Shown: positions 44,618 to 56,534 of the stretch, piece by piece
Layout of the letters: each line of letters opens with the position of its first letter
Position numbering within the stretch: position 1 is the first letter of the stretch
Source: Locusta migratoria
Taxonomy: Eukaryota > Arthropoda > Insecta > Orthoptera > Acrididae
Direction: 5' to 3'
NCBI GenBank assembly: GCA_026315105.1
Contig: CM048750.1
Location: 269,133,151-269,197,150, forward strand
DNA length: 64,000 nucleotides
Program-made: the position numbers and the translations under genes
The notes under the pieces: model-generated
Seen by the model: the letters and a program-made list of their open reading frames with translations, nothing else
Told to the model about the DNA's origin: nothing
Databases searched by the model: none

Positions 44618-46012
44618 TATCATCATCATCATCATCATTAGAGACTGATAATGCTTTTCAGCGTTCAGTCTGGAGCATAGTACTTCTAATAAAATTCCTC
44701 CACGTTACCCTATTCAATGCTAACATTGCTGCTTCGTCTGATGTTATGCCTTTTACTTCAAAACAATTCTGCACCGAATATAAGTACTTTCTTCTTGGTC
44801 TACCTCGACTCCTCTTACCCTCCGTTGCCAAGCTCATGAGTCTTAGGTAACCTTGCTTCTCCCATGCGTGTAATATGACCCCACCATCTCAGTCTGTTCG
44901 CTCTAACTGCTTCATCTATGGTGTTCATTCCCAGTTTTCTTTGATTTCCTCATTATGGACACCCTCGTGCCATTGTTCCCATCTATTAGTACCTACAATT
45001 ATTCTTGCTACTTTCATATCTGTAACCTCTACCTTATGAATAAGGTAACCTGTATCCAACCAACTTTCACTCCCATACAACAAAGTTGGTCGAAAGATAG
45101 AACGGTGCACTGCTAACTTAGTCTTGGTACTTACTTCCTTGTGGCAGAAGAGAGTAGATCTTAGCTAAGCACTCACTGCATTAGCTTTGCTGCACCTCTA
45201 TTCCAGTTATTTCTCTATGTTGCCATCCTGTGAGAAAATACATCCCAGGTACTTGTAACTGTCTACCTGTTCTAACTTTGTTCCTCCTATTTGGCACAAA
45301 ATCTGTTTGAATCTCTTTTCCACAGACATTACTTTCGTTTTGGAGATGCTGATCTTCATATCATAATCCTTGCACCTCTTATCGAGCTCTGAAATGTTAG
45401 TTTGCAACCTTTCAATCGAATCGGCCATTACAACTAAGGCATCCGCATATGCGAGACTGCTTATTTTGTTTTCACCTACTTTAATCCCGCCATGCCAGTC
45501 TACTGTTTTCAACATATGATCCATGAATAATATGAACAACAGTGGTGACAGGCTACAGCCTTGTCTTACCTCTGAAACTACCCTGAACCATGAGCTTAAT
45601 TTGCCATGTACTCTAACTGCTGCCTGACAGTCTACGTAAAGCCCCTTAATTGCCTGCAGAAGTTTGCCTCCTACACCATAATCTTGAAGAACTGACAGTA
45701 GCTTCCTCCGAGAAACACGGTCATAAGCTTTTTCCATATCTATGAAAAATAGATACAATTCCCTGTTCCACTCATAGCACTTTTTCATTGCCTGCCGTAA
45801 GCTAAAGATCTGGTCCTGACAGCCTGTAAGAGGCCTAAACCCATACTTATTTTCATCTAACTTGTCCTCAATTAATACTCGCACTCTCCTTTCAACAATA
45901 CCTGAGGATATTTTGTCTACAACGCTAATTAAAGAGATACCTCGATAGTTGTTGCAATCTTTTCTGTTTCCATGTTTGAAAATTGGCGTGATTACCGCTT
46001 TCGTTCAGTGAG
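44618..46012 (-). pseudogene. Non-LTR retrotransposon (RTE-like) with RT domain and (GAT)n tail
   Basis: The minus strand starts near 46012 with ITPIFKHGNRKDCNNYRGIS, continues in the open frame 45207-45884 (NKYGFRPLTGCQDQIFSLRQ, FIDMEKAYDRVSRRKL, VRQGCSLSPLLFILFMD), then AYADALVVMADS, where the catalytic ADD is ADA. Then DSYKYLGCIFSQDGN, and after stops LYGSESWLDTGYLIHKVEVT and a basic C-terminus. It ends in (ATGATG)n, seen as ATCATCATCATCATCATTA at 44621-44640. It is 5'-truncated before the endonuclease. Clade RTE-like by overall layout; not certain. Confidence 0.85.
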
Positions 46013-47342
46013 ACGGAACCTGTCCTATAGAAATAGTCAGTGTTGTTCACGTTCATGTATCGTTCTTTTCTGGGCACAGATACGTGGAACTGCAATGCCT
46101 GTTAAATGCAACACAATGGATGACGCTGGTGTTCTGTATATACGTCAGCGCGATGTAATGGACATAGGGTGTCCACAATGGCCGTCGTTTGTTTAAATGG
46201 GGACAGCTAAATTTGTACAGTTGAACGCAATTTTCATTGCTGCCGACCGTACTACATTAACTCACTCGCTGGATTACAGCATATCCGCCGGCAACAAATC
46301 GACACCTCCCACTCACATCGCTATCCTATCGTCTCTCCTTATTCGTTTTATTTTTTTTTTATTTTTCATCTGCAGTAGCGCACAGTTAAAAAACATTTTT
46401 CCGACGTCGACTCCAGCGATAATTAACCAGAGTTTCAGTTCCACGCAGGTCGCGCTTGTTAACGGGTTGCTCAGCGTCTAAAGAACGGTATTTCGCGTAA
46501 TACGATTATACCGCAGAAGTGCTTAAAGACCGGATGGTTCTCCTTGTTCATTGTTTTATTGCCAGAATAGCTAATTAAACGCCAAGTGCGCCACCATTAG
46601 TGGGAAAGAAAGAGCCTCACGAATTCTCTGAATTACCTCTAAAGGGCAATTCGTCCGTAGGATTAACGAGTCAAATATTTGAGTTGTACGGCGATGGTTT
46701 CAGGACGGTAACAACGTTAATCCGCCATTCTTGTTTGTCAGAATGAAGCTTATACTCTTCTTGAAGGTCTGTTGGCTGAAATACCTGTGCAGTCTGCAGT
46801 ATTTTATCGGCAACTTCATTTTCTTAGTATTGCCCTGTTGTACGGCGTCTCTTGCCTTTCGTATATTGCGTTTTACATTACATCAGCATTTATAACTGGA
46901 AAAAGAGTGGATAAACAGAGTGCCCTCTTTTGAAACTTACAGCAAAGTTAGGCACACACATGCCAGACGTAATAACGCAAATTAACGAAAGAATCCCGAT
47001 TTCACACTGACAAGTAAGCAACGGGCTTAGTTTTCACAATGATATCAAACATTTTACACTGATTCTTGCAAAGAAGAAAACAGCAAGCAGTCACTATTAA
47101 TAATGTTTATTTTAGAAATAGCGCAGTGGCTGATTTCTAAAACGTTTATAATCCGACGGCTGTTCATCAGTAAATACAAATAACAACACATGCATTTGGA
47201 CGTCTGAATGCGATCCTTTGGGTTCTAAAACAATAGCGGCGCTATTTTTAAAATAAATATTATTCTGTCCATATATCACCACAGTTTTAGGAAGCATCGG
47301 TCGTGCTTTAACTTGCGAGCTATGGTTTAAGATCAACAGGCC
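46013..47342. other. No recognised gene
   Basis: Unassigned DNA. Short plus frames at 45972-46196 and 46197-46481 and the minus frame at 47112-47468 show no family likeness, and the last overlaps a LINE scrap in antisense. Confidence 0.4.
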
Positions 47343-47450
47343 GACTTTCATGATCCTAAATTTTCCAAACGCGTTTGACACGATACCGCACTGCAGACTT
47401 CTAACGAAGGTAAGCCCAAACAGAATAAGTACACAAATGCGTGACCTGAA
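47343..47450 (+). pseudogene. LINE RT fragment, source-like copy of the 279 bp array
   Basis: Reads LNFPNAFDTIPHCRLLTKV and then QAYVTGSQMRDLKTM-like decayed codons: the RT segment with F-D-x-P-LLTK that also forms about half of each 279 bp unit 750 bp downstream. Not part of the array. Confidence 0.7.
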
Positions 47451-48201
47451 GACTATGTAACGATACACTAGAATTTTATTTCATGTTTTTTTTCTTTGTT
47501 TTTGATCAGCGATGCTTATCGCCTCCGGTTCCCTCTAGCTCGCAATATAACTGACTTTATTTCGTTCGCCATTTTTTACTTCCGGACAAGCGAGAAGACG
47601 GGACCGCGATCTTAGTTTTCATCACTCTCTTGTCTATGTTCGTTCTGTACGGACGTATTCCATTCATGTATCCATTCAATATAAGTAACTGTGATGCACG
47701 TTGTTAATAAAATATATTACTTAAATTTAAAATCAGACCCTCTCTTTGGCCTTTATTTAAATGAATCTAATTTTCTAATGTTTTCAGCTCCTCGACGTCC
47801 GTAATAGTTTAATGTTCAGACGCCATTACGATCGCTTCGCATGTCTCCAAAATTTCACTATTATTCATTTTTGTACAATTCTTTGCTCGATTACAGATCC
47901 TGGAATCATTTCTTTTGTATTTTACGAAGCCCGATCATTTTTTCCTCTTTCTAACATTACCATTACCATTACCATGTTTCATCCACTGTCATACAACAAT
48001 GAAAATCGATGTGAACTGTCTGAGCATTAGTCTAGTACGTAAAGTATCTCTAATAATCTCAGATTAATTAAGAAAAGATTAACATTTTCAGCTTCAGCAG
48101 TACGAAGCGCAGGATCCAGCTAGATGCTTTCCGTAAGTCGTATAACGTGCCGTTGCTTTGTGTGGTGCCCGAATTTAACATTCAACCCGCGGTGTATTTG
48201 G
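47451..48201. other. Unassigned stretch before the tandem array
   Basis: Contains CATTACCATTACCATTACC near 47955 (short 6 bp repeat). No gene recognised. Confidence 0.4.
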
Positions 48202-50143
48202 CTTAATGTTTATCAATGTTAATTTGTGCTGTGTTTTAACTAAATTATTCCAAATTCAAAATTTCGATACAACCAATCCTTTGTCCAAATTACAATCGCG
48301 GAATCAATTTTAACAACTTCTGACATCATACGAAAGCAAGGATAACTGCATGTGTCTAAATTTTCCAAAGGCGTTTGACACGATACCGCATTGCAGACTT
48401 CTAACGAAGGTAATAACAAACGGAATAGGTAGCCAAATGCGTGAGTGACTCGAAGACTACTTAAATAATAGTACCCAGTACTTAATGTTTATCAATGTTA
48501 ATTTGTGCTGTGTTTTAACTAAATTATTCAAAATTCAAAATTTCGATACAACCAATCCTTTGTCCAAATTACAATCGCGGAATCAATTTTAACAACTTCT
48601 GACATCATACGAAAGCAAGGATAACTGCATGTGTCTAAATTTTCCAAAGGCGTTTGACACGATACCGCATTGCAGACTTCTAACGAAGGTAATAACAAAC
48701 GGAATAGGTAGCCAAATGCGTGAGTGACTCGAAGACTACTTAAATAATAGTACCCAGTACTTAATGTTTATCAATGTTAATTTGTGCTGTGTTTTAACTA
48801 AATTATTCCAAATTCAAAATTTCGATACAACCAATCCTTTGTCCAAATTACAATCGCGGAATCAATTTTAACAACTTCTGACATCATACGAAAGCAAGGA
48901 TAACTGCATGTGTCTAAATTTTCCAAAGGCGTTTGACACGATACCGCATTGCAGACTTCTAACGAAGGTAAAAACAAACGGAATAGGTAGCCAAATGCTT
49001 GAGTGACTCGAAGACTACTTAAATAATAGTACCCAGTACTTAATGTTTATCAATGTTAATTTGTGCTGTGTTTTAACTAAATTATTCCAAATTCAAAATT
49101 TCGATACAACCAATCCTTTGTCCAAATTACAATCGCGGAATCAATTTTAACAACTTCTGACATCATACGAAAGCAAGGATAACTGCATGTGTCTAAATTT
49201 TCCAAAGGCGTTTGACACGATACCGCATTGCAGACTTCTAACGAAGGTAATAACAAACGGAATAGGTAGCCAAATGCGTGAGTGACTCGAAGACTACTTA
49301 AATAATAGTACCCAGTACTTAATGTTTATCAATGTTAATTTGTGCTGTGTTTTAACTAAATTATTCCAAATTCAAAATTTCGATACAACCAATCCTTTGT
49401 CCAAATTACAATCGCGGAATCAATTTTAACAACTTCTGACATCATACGAAAGCAAGGATAACTGCATGTGTCTAAATTTTCCAAAGGCGTTTGACACGAT
49501 ACCGCATTGCAGACTTCTAACGAAGGTAAAAACAAACGGAATAGGTAGCCAAATGCTTGAGTGACTCGAAGACTACTTAAATAATAGTACCCAGTACTTA
49601 ATGTTTATCAATGTTAATTTGTGCTGTGTTTTAACTAAATTATTCCAAATTCAAAATTTCGATACAACCAATCCTTTGTCCAAATTACAATCGCGGAATC
49701 AATTTTAACAACTTCTGACATCATACGAAAGCAAGGATAACTGCATGTGTCTAAATTTTCCAAAGGCGTTTGACACGATACCGCATTGCAGACTTCTAAC
49801 GAAGGTAATAACAAACGGAATAGGTAGCCAAATGCGTGAGTGACTCGAAGACTACTTAAATAATAGTACCCAGTACTTAATGTTTATCAATGTTAATTTG
49901 TGCTGTGTTTTAACTAAATTATTCCAAATTCAAAATTTCGATACAACCAATCCTTTGTCCAAATTACAATCGCGGAATCAATTTTAACAACTTCTGACAT
50001 CATACGAAAGCAAGGATAACTGCATGTGTCTAAATTTTCCAAAGGCGTTTGACACGATACCGCATTGCAGACTTCTAACGAAGGTAATAACAAACGGAAT
50101 AGGTAGCCAAATGCGTGAGTGACTCGAAGACTACTTAAATATC
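48202..50143 (+). repeat. 279 bp tandem array, seven copies, partly derived from a LINE RT
   Basis: Copies start at 48202, 48481, 48760, 49039, 49318, 49597 and 49876, each exactly 279 bp; the last stops at about 50143. Copies are nearly identical. Copies 3 and 5 share AAAAACAAACGG and ATGCTTGAGTG, while 1, 2, 4, 6 and 7 have AATAACAAACGG and ATGCGTGAGTG, so copies 3-4 and 5-6 form a 558 bp higher-order pair. Each unit has about 130 bp of AT-rich DNA plus an RT piece reading LNFPKAFDTIPHCRLLTKV. The RT continues in 50144-50345 after the last unit. Confidence 0.95.
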
Positions 50144-50345
50144 GTTAAGAGTACCCCAGGGAAGTGTGATACGACTGGTATTATTTTCTATCTACACAAA
50201 TCATCTGACCGACAGCAATCTGCGGCTGTTTGCTGATGATGTTGAGGTGTACAGGAGGGTTCGTCAATGAGTGACCGCAGTAGGATGCAAGATGACTTGG
50301 ACCAAATTTATAGGTGGTGTGAGTAATGAAAGCTAGCTGTAAATG
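50144..50345 (+). pseudogene. LINE RT catalytic region following the array
   Basis: Reads RVPQGSVIRLVLFSIYTNHL and LRLFADDVEVYRRV, so the catalytic FADD is intact (50226-50240). It is the natural continuation of the RT fragment in the last 279 bp unit, across a frameshift at the junction (~50140). Then DDLDQIYRW follows. Ends near 50345. Confidence 0.85.
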
Positions 50346-51184
50346 TAGAAAAAAATATCACTGGCGTTTTTTACGGAACACTTTAGATTTGTAGTTTTAT
50401 AAGTTTTTGCAAACATTTTGGACCAAGATTATAATCTAAATTTTAAAAAAATATATGGTGATAAGATAACGAGTCTACTATTGTGGTAATATCTATGCAC
50501 CCAACACGTAATATTCTTTCTGGCCGTATTTTAACAAACAGCCAAAATTATATGATGTTTGCGTTTAGCTTTGACAAACATACTCTTTCTGAACTTTTAC
50601 CTCTTTGAACTATCATTTTAATATCTCTCCCACATTTTCATTATATTTTTCCGTTAAATCACCTGTCTTGCCTTGGTAGTTTTAAGTTTTTCTTTGCCTG
50701 TACTGGTTACGAATGACTATATGCTGGAACGAACGTAGCGTGCACTTGGCGTTCCGACGAGTGACTATATCCTGGATGGAACACAGCGTACCTTTGGCGT
50801 AGATGCATTGATTCTAATTGATGACTTTCAATATATTCCACAAATAGTGAATAAACGCTTAGAAAAAAATAAACAAGGTAATTTGTTGCAATGTATGCAA
50901 TTCCCTTCTGTTTGATTAAGGAACTACACATTCCACAGAAATCTGGAACTTCCTTTATATACGAAACTACCTGTATCAGCACTTTGTGCAGAACGTTCAT
51001 TATTACAGTATCCTCCCAGTTTACGTGCATATGGTTCAGAAGACCATTGTTCAATTCGTTGTTACGTATTTCACGGCATGTTCACGAAATAGAACAAACA
51101 CGCATTTTAGAGGGAGCATTCTTACTTATGCACAATTCTAAACATTGAAGAACATAGATTTAATTAATAAGAGCGCCTGAAATG
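50346..51184. other. Unassigned; two-copy ~50 bp repeat
   Basis: 50710-50757 and 50759-50808 are diverged copies (GACTATATGCTGGAACG and GACTATATCCTGGATGG starts, with TAGCGTGCACTTGGCGT and CAGCGTACCTTTGGCGT). The minus-strand frame 50707-51054 includes the repeat; no family recognised. Confidence 0.45.
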
Positions 51185-51262
51185 TAAGCAGTGGCGGGTT
51201 TCGAACCACTGACCTTCAGCATCACAGACCAACGCCTTGCCCACTACGGTACAGCTAACAAC
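51185..51262 (-). repeat. tRNA-like sequence
   Basis: Minus strand has A-box-like GTACCGTAGTGGGCAAGGCG and B box GGTTCGAAACC, with GCTG..CGC ends. The anticodon arm is weak. It could be a pseudo-tRNA or SINE head; no tail of the main SINE follows. Confidence 0.45.
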
Positions 51263-51540
51263 CGAAAGTTGCGTTCTTTAATCTCGTACTATTGATGGCA
51301 GTTGTTAACTGATGCTAATATGGCATTTTTACACACTAGATTATCATTTATCGTACGAAAAACGATGTCTTTCTGTTAATTCTTCAATGCGCCATTTCTT
51401 TGAAATCACAACGTGTAAGTTACAAATAAGAAAATCATCAAATACGCAACGCAAGATGGCGTATGCCAGAGAGTGTTCTGGGCGAGGACTGTCACGTGAC
51501 AATTTCAAACGACAGGTTTTCGTTAATTCAATGCAGGGTG

Positions 51541-52020
51541 TCAAATCTCCGTTATTTTTGCAAATATCTCTCAAACGATACGAGATATTAAAAAAACATA
51601 AGGGAGTAATGTTGTATAGATTTTTCCCCTGTACAAATTCGGTTATTCAATTTTTGCGTCAGATGAACGGTTTATTTGCAATTAAAATTACATTACGAAC
51701 GGCTTTTTTTTGGCATTACTAACGTATTTCTTGTCCGAAATATTTGAAAAAGCGAGGTTCTCGTCTCTGGTAGCCAACAATTATATCTGTAAAATTTGGT
51801 GCCGATCGGTTGAACGGTTCGACCTAAAAAATGGGAACACGTTACAGACAGACAGACATCGTCAAATCGGCCTTATTTTTGAAAATAGCTCTGAAACGAT
51901 ACGAGATATGAAAAAAAAAAAATAAGAGAGCACAGTTGTAGAGAATGTTCTCCCCTACAAATTCGGTTATTCAATTTTCATGTCAGATAAATTGTTAAGA
52001 CGTTATTTTCATTTAAATTT
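51541..52020. repeat. Diverged direct duplication, about 165 bp, period about 318 bp
   Basis: 51541-51710 and 51857-52020 both contain AAACGATACGAGATAT, a poly-A stretch, CCCTACAAATTCGG-like and GGTTATTCAATTTT blocks in the same order. Class unknown. Confidence 0.7.
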
Positions 52021-52184
52021 GGAGCTGTCAAAAGACGATCGCAAAGGCCCACTTTTAGTGTTACTACCGTAACCTAAAGTCGGCCAATAAGGTGATGCAG
52101 ATGAGTACGAGAATCAATCCCGTAACGCTCGAATACAACGTTAATAGTGTGCTGCTTGACAGAGTCACGTGAATTCAATGTCTA

Positions 52185-52290
52185 AGCGGAAAGCTGCACA
52201 GCGATATGAAATGGAACGAGCATATGACAGTCGTGAGGAAGGTGGATGGTCCACATCGGTTTATTATAAGCACTGTAGGAAGACTCGTCC
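52185..52290 (+). pseudogene. Short LINE scrap
   Basis: Reads LHSDMKWNEHMTVVRKVDGP, the same LINE region as 7590-7690 and 28.8 kb. No other LINE sequence adjoins. Confidence 0.6.
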
Positions 52291-52755
52291 GAACATGTTT
52301 CGTCATCAAAAATCCAATGTCAATATTGACGTTCCCGCTCTGAAAGACCATATCTATGATATTTCGTTGGATCGCTTCCAGACTGACCCTTGTTGATGGG
52401 TAAGCATTGAAATCCGCAATAATTTGCGGAAGGGTTGGACTTCTGGCACAATGAACGATTCTCTCCAGTCGCCACTAGTCACATTCTTGCAGCATATTTT
52501 TCCGACCGCAGCGGTATCTGAGATTTAGTGTTTTACCGCATTCCCGATATTCAAAGTGCTCTCGTGAAATGATGAGGATTAAATCTCTACCTCATCGCTA
52601 CCTCGGAGATGGAGTTTCCCATTTCTCATGTACGAATATAGCACCAGATTCTAACTCACTTAAATCCTGATAACTTGCCATTGTAAGTGCAGGAGCCGAT
52701 GTAACGCCTGCACCAAACACCTTTTGTCCTCTGTTTACATATATCTGTGTTTGCA

Positions 52756-53453
52756 TTAGTCTTGTGTAGTTCGCGAACGAACTAGTTCGCAGATCCCTTG
52801 CCTCTTAGTTTATCCGCTCCTTTTCCAATGACCGACGGGGAACAGCGAGAGGACGCGAGAGCGCGGAGCATCGCGTGATTCCCTTCTGCCAGTTACCGTC
52901 ATTTCGAGCTGAGATGCAGCTCAGCTGTAGTTTCAGTAGCGGTAGCAAAAGCCAAAACGAGCGGACGAACTAAAAAGAGCGACCTACTTCGCGGCCGAGC
53001 TGCGAACTAAAAGGACAACTACCGGTCGCGAACTAAAATATGCGCGATAGGTCGCGAACAGAATTAAAAATCACGTATTTGCCTTATGCTGATGAAAGTC
53101 ATTTCGAGGTTAGCGTCTGCCTGCTAGATTACGTAGTTCAGTGCTACAAAATTTCTGCTTTGAAGTATTCTGCACTCTGAAATATCTGACTAATAAATTC
53201 CATAATGCCAAGATATAGAGATAACTCTAAATTTAAACATGAGAAATTATCCACAAACTGTCCTTTTCGTTTGCGTGATATCGTGAGCGGCTCACGCAGA
53301 AAGCGCATGAAGCAGCTAGGTAGGGGAACTTCTCCCTCCACCTGCATGCGCAGACCACGCCGCTCAGCCATCACTGGGAGCGTACGACCTAGTTCGCGGC
53401 AGGCCGCGAACTAAAGTGAGCCCTCCCGATCGCGAACTATTATGCGCAAGTCT
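52756..53453. mobile_element. MITE-like element with GCGAACTA-containing ends
   Basis: The termini are similar in inverted orientation: left AGTCTTG then TAGTTCGCGA, right TCGCGAACTA then CAAGTCT. Flanks TGTTTGCA (52748-52755) and AGTTTGCA (53454-53461) match in 7 of 8 bases, as an 8 bp hAT-type duplication would. The GCGAACTA motif or its complement recurs about nine times inside (52770s, 52990, 53025, 53395, 53430). GC-rich at both ends. No ORF of note. Confidence 0.6.
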
Positions 53454-53707
53454 AGTTTGCAAACGCATTCCTTGACCGCTTTCTTTGGCTTTTGATTGTG
53501 TAATTATCTGCTTAAAAAAAATCTATCGGCAACATTAGTGACTGGACGGAAATTTCCAGTATTGGAGAACCCCAATATTCCAGTTCAGAGGAGCCCACAG
53601 TGGGAGGGGGGTGTTATGACGCAAACTGCGTCAATGAAATTTCTGGGGGGACAAAGCGCGAAATGCAGGATATTTAATTTCAATATTAAACGGCAAAACC
53701 ATATATA

Positions 53708-54778
53708 CGAGGCGCGTCCAGAAAGTAAATTCCGTTTCAATTTATCTCCGCTGCAGCGCTGCGATTGCAGTTCCGCACATGCGCTGTAGACGATATGTAT
53801 CAAGGAGAAGATCGTGCGCCATTTGGAGATCGCTGTCAGTAACGTACGCTTTATTGTGCATGTTTGAAATGTCGGCTTTGATTGAAAATCCCGCCGCCTG
53901 TGAAATCAGGTCGGGGATTCGGTTTCTGAATGTGAGGAAAGTGAAACCAAGAGAAATTTATCGGCAAATTTGCTATGTTTACGCACCAAATGCGATGAGT
54001 GATTCGATGGTGAGAAGATGGGTCCGACAGTTCAATGGCGGACGTAGTGATGTGCACGATGAAGAACGAAGTGGGCGTCCACCTTTGTTTACAGAAGAAC
54101 TGGTTCACGCGATTGATGACAAGATCCAGGAAAACCGTAGTTTTACAATTAGTGCTCTCGTTATGGACTTCCCGAAATTTCACGATCACTGATGCATGAA
54201 ATTGTTACCAAACAACTGAAATTCCGTAAACTTTGTTCACGTTTGGTACCAAAGATTCTCACTGAGCAACACAAAACACAACGGATGTGTAGTGCACCTA
54301 AGTTTTTGACCCGTTATGCTGAAAGCGGAGAGGAATTTCTGAGACGGATAGTCACAGGAGATGAAACGTGGGTTTCTTACGACACCCCTGAGATTAAGCG
54401 ACAAGCAATGGAATGGAGGCACATTTCATCCCCACCAAAGGTAAAGCCGAAGCAAATAATGACACCTTGGAAAATGATGTGCACAGTGTTCTGGGACTGG
54501 AAAGGCATCCTACTCATTGACTTCTTACCGCGTGATCAAACAATGACGACGAGCTGAAAGAAACTGTTTCCAACTGGTTGAAGACACAGGCGGCATATTT
54601 CTATGAAGAAGGTATACAAAACCTGGTGCCAAGCTATGACAAATGCCTGCAAAATTTCGGCAGTTATATGGAAAAGTAGTTTAAGACTTGTAGAATTTTG
54701 CGCAATAAAAATTTCTTCTGTATCTTTGTACAATTTCATTTTATTACCAAAGGGAACTTACTTTCTGGACGCGCCTCG
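53708..54778 (+). pseudogene. mariner DNA transposon with internal deletion of the catalytic region
   Basis: Perfect TIR of at least 20 bp: CGAGGCGCGTCCAGAAAGTA at the left and its complement at the right, flanked by TA (53706-53707, 54779-54780). The ORF start includes IENPAACEIRSGIRFLNVRK and MVRRWVRQFNGGRSDVHDEE (HTH). A frameshift near 54190 is followed by frame 54192-54557 with FLRRIVTGDETWVSYDTPE (first catalytic D) and FWDWKGILLIDFLPRD. The sequence then jumps to the C-terminal tail, so both later acidic residues (the HDNARPH and SDY blocks) are missing. Length 1,071 bp against about 1.3 kb for intact mariners. It could only move with a helper. Confidence 0.92.
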
Positions 54779-54780
54779 TA

Positions 54781-56534
54781 TTACGTCATAAATCATGAAT
54801 CCCTATATCTCATGGAGGGGTTGGTCACAGCTGGCGCGGAGGGGGGTGAGTCATTGTCCAAGGGTTGGGGGCACCTCTCTTCCAGTTTGACGCAAGCCGG
54901 GCATATCAGCTACGGCGACCAGCAACTAAGCGTGCCGAAGCAAACCAGCAAGTCGTCCGCCCGCTCGCATTGCAACTGCGGATCTGCATATCGAGCGCAC
55001 AAGTAGAGTGTCGCGGGGCGGCCTACCAGCTAGGGGCAAAGCCTCTCGCTACAGGCGAGTGCGCCGGGCAGATAACGCTAGCAGAGGACGTCCCATTAAC
55101 ACGCACACTGTTTATGTAAGGGGCTGCGAGTTACGGCAGGGGAGGGATTATACCGCCGCCTGTTGCCCGTACTTTGGTAATGAAGCTCTGCTGCTAGCGT
55201 GGAACCGAAATATGACGGAGCGCAGCTGCCCAGCTAAGGTTGTAGCGCTCTAACTTGGAGAGGCTTTGAAATACGACACCAATCCTCAGACAAGGACAGA
55301 TACCTATCCAACTAATACCTTAAGTTTGATCAGATATTCTAATTTCAAATTCCGAGCAAACTGACAACAAACCGAGACGTCAATTACATAAATCATTAAT
55401 AATACAGGGGCTCGGGAATAAAACATAGTAAGTGGTATTTTGGTCACAAAGTACTTAACATCACATAACATGTAGTATCTTGCTTGCGGAGGTAAATATA
55501 TGAATTACTTTCAAAAATGTTCGCAGATGGAAGCAGAATACAGCTTCCTTTCTCCTGGTAATTAGGCACATATGTATATATAATACGATATATGTGAGGA
55601 AACGGCATACCACTAGAATATGTTAACATGATCGTTATTTCATAGCGAAACTTCACTCTGTGTTTTACAATAAATTTTCTGCATCTGTGTACAAGCTTGG
55701 CGAAAGCCAAGGTATGGCACTGACACACTAACAACATAATTTAAAAATGTAATTAAGTCTAGTGTGCTTTTTGATATTGGACTGCGTCAATGCGAAAGTG
55801 ATTTGGATTGTGATAACGTAGCTGTAGTTAGTGAGGTGTGCACATTGTTCTCTCTCACGTTGTTTTAACCACATCGCCGAAATCCAGCATCTGCACTTTG
55901 GAGATTAATGTAAGCATTTTCGAGTTGTGTGTTAGTGCTGTATACGTGTGTTTTGCACTATTATAAGTGCTTTAAGCAGAGAGGTTTTGGCGATGCTGAT
56001 TGAATATGTTATGATTCACTGACGCCATTAAATTACATATAATTTCCTTGATATTTTGTTACTTTCTTTTTCTCTTTTAAAATGTTAGTTAAGATACAGT
56101 GCAACGTTTTGCATGGAAATGAGGCACCCCTGTTCTCTTTATGATTGCCTGTTATTCCAAGCATGGTTTGCTGCGGTTCCGAACGTTCAAGGGCAAGTGT
56201 GCCTTCCATTACGTTGAGAGCATATTTCTTAGTCTTCCGCGACGGATCCGTAATGTATCGGGCTTCTGTGTATTCCAGTATTGCGATGGTTGTGATAGTG
56301 CTACCGCTGCATTTACACCGCCAGATTCGGGTGTTAAAAATTCGATGCGCAACATGATAGTTATCTTGGCCCGACTCCTGTTTCTGTGATCGTTCGTGTA
56401 ATCCATGGCTGTTTTATTTCATGTATGACGTCTCTCTGAGGACTGATCCTTATTCTCTTAATTTTTTCCTCATTCTAGGGCCTGCAGCAAGAAATATGTA
56501 GTAGTAAGATATTTCAATAAAGTAGAACTACTCA
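54781..56534. other. Unassigned; GC-rich patch at 54830-55260
   Basis: 54830-55260 is GC-rich with overlapping short open frames (54698-55006, 54865-55119, 55008-55253) and no family likeness. Nothing is recognised in 55260-56534. Confidence 0.4.

Noticed and set aside
47112..47468. 118-codon minus-strand open frame
   Set aside because: Its first part is the antisense of a LINE RT fragment; the rest shows no family likeness.
48202..50143. Regular repeats considered as a CRISPR array
   Set aside because: The 279 bp units are contiguous and near-identical with no unique spacers, and the DNA is clearly eukaryotic and retroelement-derived.
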